A DNA stretch of 64,000 bases from Corynebacterium sp. CNJ-954 (lineage in GTDB: Bacteria > Actinomycetota > Actinomycetes > Mycobacteriales > Mycobacteriaceae): assembly GCF_001942345.1 (NCBI RefSeq), contig NZ_MKKI01000045.1, positions 1-64,000 on the forward strand, in the 5' to 3' direction. Of the stretch, positions 52,360 to 62,294 are shown one piece after another. The notes under the pieces were generated by a model that had not been told where the DNA came from, did not search any database, and worked only from the letters and a program-made list of their open reading frames with translations. The position numbers and the translations under genes are program-made. How positions within the stretch are numbered: position 1 is the first letter of the stretch; every line of letters starts with the position of its first letter.

Positions 52360-54297
52360 TCACGGAATCCCCAGGGCGTTGACCCGCACGGTGATCGGGG
52401 CGTTCCGGTCGATCGTCTCCCCCTCCCGGGCGGACTGTCCGACCACCCGGTCGACGGCGAGAGGATCGAGCTGGTTCACGTTCGTGCGGGTCACCCGGTC
52501 GGGGCCACCGCGCCAGCCGGCCTGCTGCAGGGTGCTGTAGACCTCGTCGTAGTCCTTGCCGACGAGCTGCGGCATGGTGAACTGGTTGCCGCGGGAGACC
52601 TCGATCGTGATGGTCGTGCCCCGTGGCTGGGTGGTGCCCTCGTTGGAGGCGGACAGTACCCGGTTCTCGTCCTCGGAGGAGTCGACCATGGAGACGTCGA
52701 CCTCGAATCCGGCGTCCTCGAGGTTCTGCACGGCATCGTCGCGGGACTGGCCGGTGACGCGCGGCACGCGGATGTCCTCAGGCCCGGTCGAGACGGTGAT
52801 GCCGACCTCGGTGCCCTTGGAGACCTGCGAACCCGAGGGGTGGGTCTGTTCGATGATGTGGCCCTCGTCGACACTGTCACTGGACTGTTCGGAAACATTC
52901 GACCGCAGGCGCAGACCGGCGTCCTGCAACGCCTGCTGTGCCTGTTGGGTCGTCATGCCGGTCAGGTCGGGGACGTCGGTGACCTCCTGTCCGGAGGACA
53001 CCAGCAGTGTCACCTGGGAACCGGACGGGACTGATGACCCGGCTTCAGGGTCGGTACGGATGGTCTCGTCGCGAGGTACCTCGGCATCCGCGCGGTCCTC
53101 GACGGTGACGTCGAAGCCGGCGTCCTCGAGGGTGCTCATCGCCTCGTCCCGGGGCTGCCCGGAAACGTCGGGGATCTGTTTCTGCTCGCTGGCTTGTTCG
53201 GTGTCGTCGCCGCCGAACCAGTTCCAGGCGACGGCGGTGCCGCCGCCGACAAGAGCCAGGATGGCGATGATCCACAGCGCCACGACCCAGCCGCGGCGGG
53301 GCTTCTTCTCCTTGCGGGGTGCCTCAGGGGCAGGCTCCGGGGCGGGGGTAGCAGCCGCCACCGGCGCGGCAGCCGGCATGTGCGTTGTCGTGGCCTCGTG
53401 CACGGGTTCATCCGTGTAGGCCTGCGCCGCGAGGGGCATTCGTCCCTCGGCCATGCGTTGCAGGTCCGCCGCCATGTCCGCGCTGGAGTCGTAGCGGTCG
53501 GACGGGTCCTTCGCCATGGCCGTCAGCGTGACCGCATCCAGGGCGAGCGCCGGATCCGGGTCAAGGTTCATGCCCTGGACCTGTGACGGTGGGAGCGGGG
53601 TCTCCTGCACGTGCTGGAAAGCCACGGAGAAGGGGGACTCGCCTGAGAACGGGGGTTGGCCGGTGGTGATCTCGTAGAAGACACACCCGGCGGCGTAGAT
53701 GTCGGAACGCGCCTCGGCGGACTTGCCGCGGGCCTGCTCCGGGGAGAGGTACTGGGCGGTACCGATGACGGCAGCGGTCTGCGTCATCGCTGAGCTGGTG
53801 TCCGACAGCGCACGGGCGATGCCGAAGTCCATCACCTTCACCGCACCGGTGTTGGTGATCATGATGTTCGCGGGTTTGATGTCGCGGTGGATGATGCCCG
53901 CCTCGTGGGAGAAGCCCAGGGCCCGACACACCTCCGCCATCACGCGGGACGCCTCGTCGAGGGGGAACGGGCCGGAGTCGCGCACGATGTCGCGCAGCGT
54001 CTGCCCGTGGACCCGCTCCATCACGATGTACGGCACGGAGCCGTGGGCCTCGTCAGTCTGGCCGGTGTCGTAGACGGCGACGATCGCGTGGTGGTTCAGT
54101 TTCGCGGCGTTCTTCGCCTCACGGCGGAAGCGTTCCAGGAAGGTGTCGTCGCGGGCGAGATCCGCCCGCATCATCTTCACCGCGATGTCGCGTCCGAGTA
54201 GTTCATCGGTCGCCGCATAGACGTCGGACATACCTCCGGTCCCGATAATGGGCCCCAGGAGGTACCGACCGCCGAGCCGGGTATTGCTCAGGTCCAT
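52360..54297 (-). CDS. pknB: Ser/Thr protein kinase PknB with four PASTA domains
   Basis: 645 residues from ATG 54297. Kinase domain 1-275: glycine loop IGTGGMSDVY, AVKMM Lys, catalytic HRDIKPANIMI, DFGIARAL and the activation loop with TQTAAVIGTAQYLSPE. One helix at about 345-368 leads to four PASTA domains outside (IPDVSGQPRDEAMSTLEDAG; VPDLTGMTTQQAQQALQDAG; VPRVTGQSRDDAVQNLEDAG; MPQLVGKDYDEVYSTLQQAG). PASTA domains sense peptidoglycan fragments, and the kinase adjusts wall growth and division. Last gene of the operon, 97 bases after pknA. Confidence 0.97.
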   Translation of the reverse strand: MDLSNTRLGGRYLLGPIIGTGGMSDVYAATDELLGRDIAVKMMRADLARDDTFLERFRREAKNAAKLNHHAIVAVYDTGQTDEAHGSVPYIVMERVHGQTLRDIVRDSGPFPLDEASRVMAEVCRALGFSHEAGIIHRDIKPANIMITNTGAVKVMDFGIARALSDTSSAMTQTAAVIGTAQYLSPEQARGKSAEARSDIYAAGCVFYEITTGQPPFSGESPFSVAFQHVQETPLPPSQVQGMNLDPDPALALDAVTLTAMAKDPSDRYDSSADMAADLQRMAEGRMPLAAQAYTDEPVHEATTTHMPAAAPVAAATPAPEPAPEAPRKEKKPRRGWVVALWIIAILALVGGGTAVAWNWFGGDDTEQASEQKQIPDVSGQPRDEAMSTLEDAGFDVTVEDRADAEVPRDETIRTDPEAGSSVPSGSQVTLLVSSGQEVTDVPDLTGMTTQQAQQALQDAGLRLRSNVSEQSSDSVDEGHIIEQTHPSGSQVSKGTEVGITVSTGPEDIRVPRVTGQSRDDAVQNLEDAGFEVDVSMVDSSEDENRVLSASNEGTTQPRGTTITIEVSRGNQFTMPQLVGKDYDEVYSTLQQAGWRGGPDRVTRTNVNQLDPLAVDRVVGQSAREGETIDRNAPITVRVNALGIP

Positions 54298-54394
54298 GCT
54301 GCTCCCTTCCTCACGTTCTGGCGCAGGTGACGCCGCGAACACTCCTTCTTCAGGAGACTACCGATGTCTCGGCTCCTGGTGCGAATAACACCCG

Positions 54395-55975
54395 TCACAG
54401 AGGCCCCATGACGCTCCAGCCGGACTCCTCGTCCCCGGAGTCACCGTCGCCGGTGGTCCCGGCGTTACCACTGGGATTCGGTTGTTCCTGGGATGCCTGG
54501 TCAGAGGTGTCCGGGATCGACGGCTCCTCCGTCGGCACCTCGGGCTCCGGAGCCGTGGTCTGGGTCGGTTGCGACGGGTTCGTCGTGTCCGTCGGACCAT
54601 CCGTCGGAGTCTCTGACGGGACGGTCTCGGTGGGGGTGTTGTCGTCCGTCGGGGTCTCGACGGGGTCCTCGGTCTCGATCGGCTCGGGGACGACGGTCTG
54701 CTCTTCGGTGACCTCACTGGTGACCGTGGTCGTCTCCGTCGGTGCCACCGCGCCGTCGTCGTCACCCTGGGTGAGGAACCACACCAGGACGCCGAGGAGT
54801 GCGACGAGGCCGATGCCCAGCGCCCAGATCCAGCCTCGGCCCCCGCGGGTCCGGGGTGCCGGCCCCATGTTCGCCTCGTCGGTGACCTCACTGAGCCGGC
54901 TCTGGCCCGTCGGGGACTGGGCGGCGGCTGCGGCAACCGCGGCGGCGGCCGGCTGCACCCCGTTCGCCGGATCCGGGGGCATCTGACCGTCGCGCACCGG
55001 AACGGTGGCCGCGGCGAGCTCCGCACCGTCCTGGTAGCGGCGGACGGGGTCCTTGCGCAGACAGACCGCGATCAGCTGGCGCATCGGCGCGCTGATGGTG
55101 TCGGGGAGCTCGGGTGCGGGTTCGTTGATGTGCTTCAGCGCCACCGAGACCGTGGAGTCCCCGGAGAACGGCCGTTCACCGACGAGGACCTCATAGCCGA
55201 CGACGCCGAGCGAGTAGACGTCGCTGGACGGGCGGATGGACAGCCCCTGCGCCTGTTCCGGGGACACGTACTGCGCGGTGCCGACGACCATGCCCGTGCG
55301 GGTCAGTGGCACGGCGGAGGCGGCCTTGGCGATACCGAAGTCGGTGATCTTCACGACGCCGTCGGCGGTGACCATGAGGTTGCCGGGCTTGATGTCGCGG
55401 TGGATCAGCTGACGTTCATGGATGGCCTGCAGGCCGACGGCGGCCTGGGCGATGAGGTCGAGGACCATCACCTCCGGCAGGGTGCGTTGCCGGCCGAGGA
55501 TGTCGGCCAGCGACTCGCCCTGGACGTACTCCATGACGATGAAGCAGTAGGCGATGCCACTGCCGTCGACGTCGGCCTGCTCGCCGTAGTCGAAGGTGCG
55601 CACCACGTTCTCGGACTGGATGGTCTCCGCGGCCTCTGCCTCCTGGCGGAAGCGGTCGCGGAACTCCGCGTCATCGGTGAGTTCGGGTTTGAGCACCTTG
55701 ACGGCCACGTCCCGCTCGCCGATGGTGTCGAAGGCCAGCCAGACGGTGGACATGCCGCCACGGCCGATGATGCGGGACACCTCGAACCGCCGCCCGGCGG
55801 CGGAGTCGTAGTGGGTGTCGAGGACGCGCTGGAGGCGGTCGGCGGCCGCCCGGTCGCGTGGGGTCATGTGTTCGGGATCCACGGGGCCGGAGTGCTCTTC
55901 GGGGGTGCTGAAGACACGGGTGCCGTCGGGGTCACTGGGGTTGTCGGGATCGTCGGGACCGGTCACGTCTGTCAC
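54395..55975 (-). CDS. pknA: Ser/Thr protein kinase PknA
   Basis: 526 residues. A 60-residue acidic N-terminal extension precedes the kinase domain: IIGRGGMSTVWLAFD, AVKVLKPEL, HRDIKPGNLMVT, DFGIAKAAS and RTGMVVGTAQYVSPE. After a Pro/Ala-rich segment comes one helix (WIWALGIGLVALLGVLVWFL, about 385-405) and a Thr/Glu/Pro-rich outer tail with no PASTA domain. PknA and PknB phosphorylate division and wall proteins and bind FHA proteins. It starts 14 bases after pbpA. The 60-residue extension has an acidic tone; ATG 55864 inside it (residue 38) is an alternative start. Confidence 0.96.
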   Translation of the reverse strand: MTDVTGPDDPDNPSDPDGTRVFSTPEEHSGPVDPEHMTPRDRAAADRLQRVLDTHYDSAAGRRFEVSRIIGRGGMSTVWLAFDTIGERDVAVKVLKPELTDDAEFRDRFRQEAEAAETIQSENVVRTFDYGEQADVDGSGIAYCFIVMEYVQGESLADILGRQRTLPEVMVLDLIAQAAVGLQAIHERQLIHRDIKPGNLMVTADGVVKITDFGIAKAASAVPLTRTGMVVGTAQYVSPEQAQGLSIRPSSDVYSLGVVGYEVLVGERPFSGDSTVSVALKHINEPAPELPDTISAPMRQLIAVCLRKDPVRRYQDGAELAAATVPVRDGQMPPDPANGVQPAAAAVAAAAAQSPTGQSRLSEVTDEANMGPAPRTRGGRGWIWALGIGLVALLGVLVWFLTQGDDDGAVAPTETTTVTSEVTEEQTVVPEPIETEDPVETPTDDNTPTETVPSETPTDGPTDTTNPSQPTQTTAPEPEVPTEEPSIPDTSDQASQEQPNPSGNAGTTGDGDSGDEESGWSVMGPL

Positions 55976-55989
55976 CTCGCTTCCTGGAC

Positions 55990-57444
55990 TTACTGGGCTT
56001 CTTGGAGTGCTGCATTGATGACTGCCCGTCCGATGGGCCCGGCGACGGAACCACCGGTGGCGGCCTGTCCGGCGTCGCCACCGTTCTCCACCAGCACGGC
56101 GACGGCCACGTCGGCGTCCTCGGCGGGGCCGAAGGCCACGTACCAGGCGTGCGGGTTGGAGTTGCGGGAGTCCTCGCCGTGCTCGGCGGTACCGGTCTTC
56201 GAGGCGATGTCCGACGACCCGCCGGCGTACTCCTCGGCGCCCTGCATCAGCTCGGTGAGCTGCGAGGCGACCTCGGAGTCGATGGCGCGTCCGGCTTCCT
56301 TGGGCCGGGTCTCCTGGATCACGTTGAGATCGGAGCCGGTGACCTGCTTGATGATGTGCGGCTTCATGCGCACGCCGTCGTTGGCGATCGTCGCGGCGAT
56401 GACCGCGTTCTGCAGCGGGGTCAGCGCCACGTCGCGCTGGCCGATCGCGGACTGGCTCAGCGCCGCGGAGTCCGGGATGTCACCGATGGTGGAGTTCTGG
56501 ATCGGAAGGCCGAAGTCCTCGTCGTCCTCCGCACCGATGCCGAAGGCTTCGGCGGTGGCACGGAAGGACTCCTCGCCGTGGCGGTTCACCAGGTCGACGA
56601 AGGAGGTGTTGCAGGACTTCGAGAACGCCGTGCGCAGCGGCACCTCGGGGGCGCCGCAGGACGTCCCGTCGTAATTCTCCAGGGTGGTCGTGGTGTCCGG
56701 CAGCGTGATCTGCGACTCGCCGTTGACCATGGTGTCGGCGTTGTCGCCCGCGGCCAGGGCGGCCGCCGTGGTGATCAGCTTGAACGTGGATCCGGGGGGC
56801 TGGGTCTGCTGGGTCGAGCGGTTCAGCAGCGGGGCGTCCGGGCTCGCCTGGAGCTCCTCGAAGGCGGCGTCCGCGGTGGCGGAGTCGGTGCTGCTGACGA
56901 CGGACGGGTCGAAGCTGGGGGTCGAGGCCATCGCCAGCACCTCGCCGGTGGACGGGCGGAGGGCCACGACGGACCCCGAGTAGCCGCGCGACGACAGCTC
57001 GTCGTACGCGACCTGCTGCACGTTGGGCTGCAGCGTGAGTTCCACGTTCGCCCCGCGGCGCTCCTTACCGGTGAGGGTGTCCCAGGCGCGGGTGGCGAAG
57101 AGTGAGTCGTCCGTCCCGTCGAGGATGGAGTTCTGCGACGCCTCGATGCCGGAGGCGCCGTAGCGGTCGGAGAGGTAACCCAACACGGCACCGTAGGAGG
57201 CGGGGGTGGTCGGGTAGTCGCGGGTGTAGAAGCCGTCCTCGTCCGCCTGGGACTCGGCGAGCACCTGGCCGCCGGCGGAGATCTGCCCACGCGGGATCGA
57301 CTTCATCTCGTAGTACTGACGGGAGTTCAGTGAATTCTCCGCGTAGCGGGAGGTCTGGAACCCCTGGATCCATGTGAGGTTGACCAGGAGGATCACGACC
57401 AGCACGAACGTGAAGACCGAGACGTTGCGGATGGACCTGTTCAT
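55990..57444 (-). CDS. pbpA: Class B penicillin-binding protein PbpA
   Basis: 484 residues. N-terminal helix VSVFTFVLVVILLVNLTWIQ anchors it; the rest lies outside. The transpeptidase has the Ser nucleophile in PPGSTFKLIT, SKSCNTSF (SxN) and SKTGTAEH (KTG). It crosslinks peptidoglycan together with the RodA-type glycosyltransferase encoded just upstream, whose stop overlaps its start (ATGA, 57441). In mycobacteria PbpA is needed for septum formation and is controlled by PknB. Confidence 0.96.
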   Translation of the reverse strand: MNRSIRNVSVFTFVLVVILLVNLTWIQGFQTSRYAENSLNSRQYYEMKSIPRGQISAGGQVLAESQADEDGFYTRDYPTTPASYGAVLGYLSDRYGASGIEASQNSILDGTDDSLFATRAWDTLTGKERRGANVELTLQPNVQQVAYDELSSRGYSGSVVALRPSTGEVLAMASTPSFDPSVVSSTDSATADAAFEELQASPDAPLLNRSTQQTQPPGSTFKLITTAAALAAGDNADTMVNGESQITLPDTTTTLENYDGTSCGAPEVPLRTAFSKSCNTSFVDLVNRHGEESFRATAEAFGIGAEDDEDFGLPIQNSTIGDIPDSAALSQSAIGQRDVALTPLQNAVIAATIANDGVRMKPHIIKQVTGSDLNVIQETRPKEAGRAIDSEVASQLTELMQGAEEYAGGSSDIASKTGTAEHGEDSRNSNPHAWYVAFGPAEDADVAVAVLVENGGDAGQAATGGSVAGPIGRAVINAALQEAQ

Positions 57445-58847
57445 GAGCGGGCCTCCCTGGCGTTCTGGCTGACGTTCTGGTCGTTGACGACCGGGTGGAC
57501 GGATGTCTGCGGGTCGGCGTACCGGGCATCGGCGTCCGTGGTCTGCTGCTGTGCGGCCTTGCGGGTGTTCACGTCATGGGAGATCTTCAGCAGGATCGCC
57601 AGCAGGATGTAGTTCGCCAGCAGACTGGACCCGCCGTGGGACATGAAGGGGGTGGTCAGACCGGTCATGGGCAGCAGTTTGGACACACCACCGGTGACCA
57701 CGAACACCTGGATCGCCAGGGTCAGCGACAGGCCGGCGGCGACGAGCTTGCCAAAGGAGTCCGGGGTCTTCAACGCGATGATGAAGCCACGGGTCACGAA
57801 CACCGCGAACAGCATGAGCACGGCCGCCAGCCCCACGAACCCCAGTTCCTCACCGATGGAGGACATGATGAAGTCGGCGTAGGCGACCGGCACGTTCTGC
57901 GGGTAGCCCTCGCCGAGTCCTGTCCCGGTCAGCCCACCGAAGGACATGCCGAACAGGGCCTGGGACAGCTGGTAGCCGGTCCCTTCCTCGTAGGTGGCCA
58001 GCGGGTCGATGAAGTTGGTGAACCGGTCCTGGATCTTGTCGGAGATCTGGAAGACCCCCCAGGCGCCGATGACGGCCAGCCCGAGTCCGACGACCAGCCA
58101 GGACGATCGTCCGGTGGCCATGTAGAGCATGCCCAGCACCGTGCCGAAGAGCAGCAGGGCAGGGCCGAAGTCGTTCTGGAAGATCGAGATGAGGATCGCC
58201 AGACCCCAGACGAGCAGGATGGGTCCCAGGTCGCGCAGGCGGGGGAACTGCAGCCCCAGCACGCGGTAGCCGGCCACGGAGAACAGGGCGCGCTTGTTGA
58301 CCAGCAGGGCGGCGAAGAAGATCAGCAGCATGATCTTGGCGAACTCGCCGGGCTGGATGGAGACCGGGCCGAGGGAGATCCAGACCTTGGCGTCGGCGTT
58401 GATCGAGGTCGGCCACACGATCGGCAGGGCGGATAGGATCAGACCGCCGAGACCGAGCAGGAACGCGTAGTTCTGCAGGCTGTTGTGCGACTTCAGGAAC
58501 CAGATGACCGCGGCGAAGATGACCAGCGCGATCACCGTCCACATCACCTGTGAGTTGGACCGGGTGGTCTCCGCGGCCAGGTCGATCCGGTAGATCATCA
58601 CCAGACCGATGGCGTTGAGCATCGCGGCGACCGGCAGCAGGATCTGGTCGGCGTTGGGGGCCTTCAGACACATCACCACATGGGCCACGCCGAAGATGGC
58701 GATGTAGCCGCCGACGAGGACGGCGACCTCGGAGTTGAGCTCATTGCCCTGCGAGAACTGCAGGGCGATCAGCGCGATGCCGAGGATGACGGCGGAGAAG
58801 ACCAACAGCGCCAGTTCGGTGCCGCGGGCGTGGGCGTCACGGAACAC
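57441..58847 (-). CDS. rodA: SEDS-family peptidoglycan glycosyltransferase (RodA/FtsW)
   Basis: 468 residues with about ten to twelve helices. SEDS motifs include WISLGPVSIQPGEFAKIMLLIFFA, DFGPALLLFGTVLGMLYMATG and VVTGGVSKLLPMTGLTTPFMSHGGSSLLANYILLAILLKIS. The conserved Asp of the catalytic region lies in QNDFGPALL. It polymerises glycan strands from lipid II. The cytoplasmic tail (AAQQQTTDADARYADPQTS) is a possible kinase target. Starts one base after pstP ends. Confidence 0.96.
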   Translation of the reverse strand: MFRDAHARGTELALLVFSAVILGIALIALQFSQGNELNSEVAVLVGGYIAIFGVAHVVMCLKAPNADQILLPVAAMLNAIGLVMIYRIDLAAETTRSNSQVMWTVIALVIFAAVIWFLKSHNSLQNYAFLLGLGGLILSALPIVWPTSINADAKVWISLGPVSIQPGEFAKIMLLIFFAALLVNKRALFSVAGYRVLGLQFPRLRDLGPILLVWGLAILISIFQNDFGPALLLFGTVLGMLYMATGRSSWLVVGLGLAVIGAWGVFQISDKIQDRFTNFIDPLATYEEGTGYQLSQALFGMSFGGLTGTGLGEGYPQNVPVAYADFIMSSIGEELGFVGLAAVLMLFAVFVTRGFIIALKTPDSFGKLVAAGLSLTLAIQVFVVTGGVSKLLPMTGLTTPFMSHGGSSLLANYILLAILLKISHDVNTRKAAQQQTTDADARYADPQTSVHPVVNDQNVSQNAREARS

Positions 58848-58848
58848 G

Positions 58849-60446
58849 TCAGTTCACCTCCCGGCACGACACCCCGGGTGTCGTCAGGTCGGAGGGCTCC
58901 CCGCCACGCGAGCCTCCTCCGGTGTCGCGGGTGACACAGACCGGCAGGGTCTGTTCGGCGAGACGACGGATCTGCCCCTGGATCTCGTCGTAGGAGTCAC
59001 GCGGGAGGTTGTCGAGTGTGCCCCGGGCCGCCGGGGTCAGGTCGGCGGTGGAGAAACGGTGGCAGTCGTCGTCACTGTCGGCGGGAAGCAGCCGGACGTC
59101 CGCGTCATCGGAGAGGCAGACCTCCTGGTAGACCGACTGCGTCGAGATGCCCAGGATGCTGCCCGGGGCTCCCTGGTAGATCTGGATCGGCGAGCCGGAC
59201 TCGGCGGCTGCCGCCGTGGTCGACGGGGCCGGTCGGGCCTCCGAGGAGACCGGGGCGTCGGACGGGACCGCGGGTGCCGACGGGACGGCCGGTGCGGCCG
59301 TCGAGGTGCCTGCCCCGCCGGTCACCGGGGGTGTCGAGACCGTGGTGGTTGCTGCGGCGCCGCTGTCGGCGACCGCGATGAAATAGGACTGGCTGAGGGA
59401 GTCGCGGACGTACCAGATCGTCGCACCGGCGGCGACGATGAGCACGAGGGCGGCGGCGAGAGTGATGATCAGCCCCTTGCGGCGACGCTTCTTCGGTTCG
59501 GGCTCCTCGGCGTCCGGGTCCGGCGACGGGGACTCGGCACCGGGTTCCGGCTGCGCGGCACGGGGGCGCTGCACGATGTTGACCGCTGAGGCACGGCCCG
59601 CGGAGGTGTTCGGACGGGGCAGTTCCGGGGCGTGGTGTTCACCGCCCCGGCCAGGGCGGGGGCGGTGGGCAGGACGGCGCCCTCCGGCAGGGTCGCCGGG
59701 TCGACGACATCGGCCACGACCACGGTGACGTTGTCGGGACCGCCGCCGCGCAGGGCCAGGTTGATCAGCTGTGAGCCGGCCTCCTCCGGGGTGCCGGTGG
59801 CCAGGACGTCACGGATGGTGTCGAAGCTGACCGGGTCGGACAGACCGTCCGAGCACAGCAGGTAACGGTCGCCGGGCTGCGCCTCACGCAGCGACAGCGT
59901 GGGCTCGACCGGGCGACCGGTGAGGGCCTTGAGGATCAGCGAACGCTGCGGGTGGCTGCTGACGTCCTCGGGGGCGAGCTTTCCCTCGTCCACCAGGGAC
60001 TGCACGAAGGTGTCGTCCTTGGTGATCTGGGTGAGGGTGCCGTCGCGCAGCAGGTAGCCGCGCGAGTCGCCGACATGGCAGACACCCAGCGACGCCCCGT
60101 CGAAGAGCATGGTGGTCAACGTGCAGCCCATGCCCTCCTGGGTGGGGTTGTCGTCGACGTGGGCGGCGATGGCACGGTTGCCGTCGTCCATGGCCTCGGC
60201 GAGCATCGTGAGCAGGCGCTCGCCGGACGGTTCGACGCCCTGGGACAGGGTGTTCTCCAGAACGTAGAGCGAGGTGATCATCAGCTCGGAGGCGACTTCG
60301 CCTGCGGCGTGACCGCCCATGCCGTCGGCGAGGGCCAACAGGTGGGGCGAGGCGACGGCGGAGTCCTCGTTGTTGGAGCGCACCAGGCCGCGGTCGGACA
60401 GGGCCGCGTAGTTCAGGGCGAGGGGCGTGGCGGTGGTCTCTGTCAT
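58849..60446 (-). pseudogene. pstP: PP2C-type Ser/Thr phosphatase PstP, one-base frameshift
   Basis: Start ATG 60446 overlaps the fhaB stop (ATGA). The catalytic domain (1-240) is intact: ALSDRGLVRSNNEDS, LALADGMGGHAAGEVASE, GDSRGYLLRDGTLTQ, LCSDGLSD and GGPDNVTVVVADV carry the metal-binding Asp residues. After AVNTTP near 59630 homology moves to another frame: ELPRPNTSAGRASAVNIVQR, then KKRRRKGLIITLAAALVLIVAA (membrane helix) and an outer Ser/Thr-rich domain with Cys residues to TGA at 58849. The span of 1598 bases is one short of a multiple of three. PstP removes the phosphates set by PknA and PknB. Losing its anchor would leave a soluble phosphatase; a sequencing error is more likely in this conserved gene. 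Confidence 0.93.
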
Positions 60447-60937
60447 GCTTCCAACCTCACCGTGGTCTGGCCGATGCGGATCTCCTGACCTGCGGAGAGC
60501 TGTTCGGGCTGGTCGATGCGCTGGCCGTTGAGGAAGGAACCGTTACGTGAGTCGAGGTCCTCGAGCAGCCAGGTGCCGGACTGCTGGAACAGCCGGGCGT
60601 GGGTTCCGGAGGCGAAGTCGTCCTCCAGGACGATGGTGCAGGACCCGGAGCGGCCCAGGGTCACGTCCTGGTAGCCCTGCAGATTGAGTGTTGTCCCGGT
60701 CAGTGGGCCGGACGTCAACGTCAACGAGCCCGGGGGAGTGGCACGACGGAATCCGCGGCCGCCCGACGGTTTCGGGCCGGACGCGGCGCCCGTGGACGGG
60801 CCGGAGGCAGGCGCAGCACCTGCTGTGGCTGCCATGGCGTTCACGTCCTTACGCATGGCGCGGACGGCCACCCAGACGAACAGCCACAGCACGACGAGCA
60901 GGGCGATCTTGGCGAGCAGCACCAGAGTCGTCTGCAT
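60443..60937 (-). CDS. fhaB: FHA-domain protein FhaB
   Basis: 164 residues. One N-terminal helix (TTLVLLAKIALLVVLWLFVWVA) holds it in the membrane with the rest in the cytoplasm. After a linker rich in Ala/Gly/Ser, the FHA domain reads VTLGRSGSCTIVLEDDFASGTHARLF and LEDLDSRNGSFLNGQRI, with the Arg, Ser, His and Asn that bind phospho-Thr. In mycobacteria FhaB (FipA) is phosphorylated by PknA/PknB and links them to FtsZ. Second gene of the operon. Confidence 0.96.
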   Translation of the reverse strand: MQTTLVLLAKIALLVVLWLFVWVAVRAMRKDVNAMAATAGAAPASGPSTGAASGPKPSGGRGFRRATPPGSLTLTSGPLTGTTLNLQGYQDVTLGRSGSCTIVLEDDFASGTHARLFQQSGTWLLEDLDSRNGSFLNGQRIDQPEQLSAGQEIRIGQTTVRLEA

Positions 60938-61022
60938 TCGGGGTCATCTCCTTCGTGCCGGTGGGTTGACCGGTCGGTCAACGTTTGATCCTACCGGCTG
61001 AATCTACCTTCCGGAGGCCCCG

Positions 61023-62024
61023 TCAGCTGAAACGAACGTCGATCTCGCTGTGCCCGATGGTGATGACGTCGCCGTCGGCGAGCAGCCAGCTGTCCACCGG
61101 AATCTCGTTGACGGTGGTGCCGTTCGTGGACTTCAGGTCGGTCAGCACGGCGTCGTACCCGTCCCAGGTGATCTCGGCGTGCTGACGGGAGACGCCGGTG
61201 TCCGGCAGGCGGAAGTCGACCGCATTACCGCGGCCGATGACGTTCGTGCCGTGCTGCAGCAGGAAGCTGCGGGCCGAGCCGTCCTGGAGGTAGAGGGTCA
61301 CGGTGGTCTGGGGGACCTGTTCGCCGGCGGCGGCGTTCGCGGCACCGGTAGCCTCGTCGGCGTTGTTCGCCGGGGCCTGGGCGTTGTGCGAGATCACCTC
61401 GGTGCCGGGGTAGCTCTGCAACGGCTCGCCGAGGTCGGGGTCCTGTTCAGGCTGCTGGTCCTGCGTACCTGGGTGGTCCTGCTGCGCTGCCTGGGCGGCC
61501 TGCGGGGACTGGGACGGACGCGCCAGCCCGACGAGAGGATTCGGGTCGGCACCGGGGGAGGGCTCGTCGGCGTCGTAGGAGTGGGCGACGGAACTGCGCC
61601 CGGAATCCGGTTCGCTGCGCGGCCAGTGCGGTTCGGGCTGCTCGGTCTTCTCGAAGGAGGAGCGGGCCTTGAGCTGCCCGGTGTGCAGGCCGTCGTCCTT
61701 CACGATCTCCACGGCGACGGGATGGTGGCTGTCCCATCCTTCGTTGCGGATGAAGCGTTGGAGCCGGCCGCGGAGTTCGTTGGCGAGGTCGGGGCGCTTC
61801 TCGAGCAGGGCGGTGTGGTCGTGTTCGGAGACGTGGACGCGGTAGGAGGAGGGGGCGTAGACGGTGCCGCTGTGGTCCTCCATGAGGGTGTCCTCGACCT
61901 CCTGCTTCAGCAGTTCGTCGATTTCGGCGGGGACGACCTCGCCGCCGAAGACGCGCGCGAAGCCGTTGTCCAACCCGCGCTGCAGGGAGCTGTCGAGCTT
62001 ACGGAAGCGACCGAAGAGGTCCAT
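61023..62024 (-). CDS. fhaA: FHA-domain protein FhaA
   Basis: 333 residues. The N-terminal 130 residues are the DUF3662 domain (FGRFRKLDSSLQRGLDNGFA, then VPAEIDELLKQEVEDTL). A Gln/Ala/Pro-rich linker covers about 140-230, and the FHA domain at the end has VIGRGNAVDFRLPDTGVSRQHAEI and TDLKSTNGTTVNE. FhaA binds phosphorylated partners such as the MviN pseudokinase and slows peptidoglycan synthesis at the pole and septum. It is the first gene of the operon, divergent from tRNA-Leu. Confidence 0.96.
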   Translation of the reverse strand: MDLFGRFRKLDSSLQRGLDNGFARVFGGEVVPAEIDELLKQEVEDTLMEDHSGTVYAPSSYRVHVSEHDHTALLEKRPDLANELRGRLQRFIRNEGWDSHHPVAVEIVKDDGLHTGQLKARSSFEKTEQPEPHWPRSEPDSGRSSVAHSYDADEPSPGADPNPLVGLARPSQSPQAAQAAQQDHPGTQDQQPEQDPDLGEPLQSYPGTEVISHNAQAPANNADEATGAANAAAGEQVPQTTVTLYLQDGSARSFLLQHGTNVIGRGNAVDFRLPDTGVSRQHAEITWDGYDAVLTDLKSTNGTTVNEIPVDSWLLADGDVITIGHSEIDVRFS

Positions 62025-62217
62025 GGTGGTTACGCCTCACCTTTCGTTCTCTCGTCCCGTAGGGCCGGTTGCCTTCATCGGGGTGCTGGTCCGGCGGGGT
62101 GCTGGACCGGAGACGGCACACGTTGTCGGCCCACTATACGGACTGCAGCTGTGAAGTGGGTGCAGCTCGCCGGGTGTGTGGCGGGGAGAGGGTCTGAATA
62201 CCGGCGTGGCCTGTGAC

Positions 62218-62245
62218 TTTGTGTGTGGTGGGTGACGGTGATAAT
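62218..62245 (+). promoter_or_regulatory. Promoter of tRNA-Leu
   Basis: TTTGTG (62218-62223) and GATAAT (62240-62245) are 16 bp apart and stand about 50 bp before the tRNA, which fits a sigma-A type promoter. Confidence 0.5.
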
Positions 62246-62294
62246 GTTGCTCTCCGTTGCAGAAGCAACCCACGTCGATACGTATCGATGCCAC

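Noticed and set aside
61050..62216. Long plus-strand frames opposite fhaA, rodA, pbpA and pknA (for example 388, 313 and 514 codons)
   Set aside because: All lie exactly opposite conserved genes and reflect third-position GC bias; no start signal or protein-like composition.
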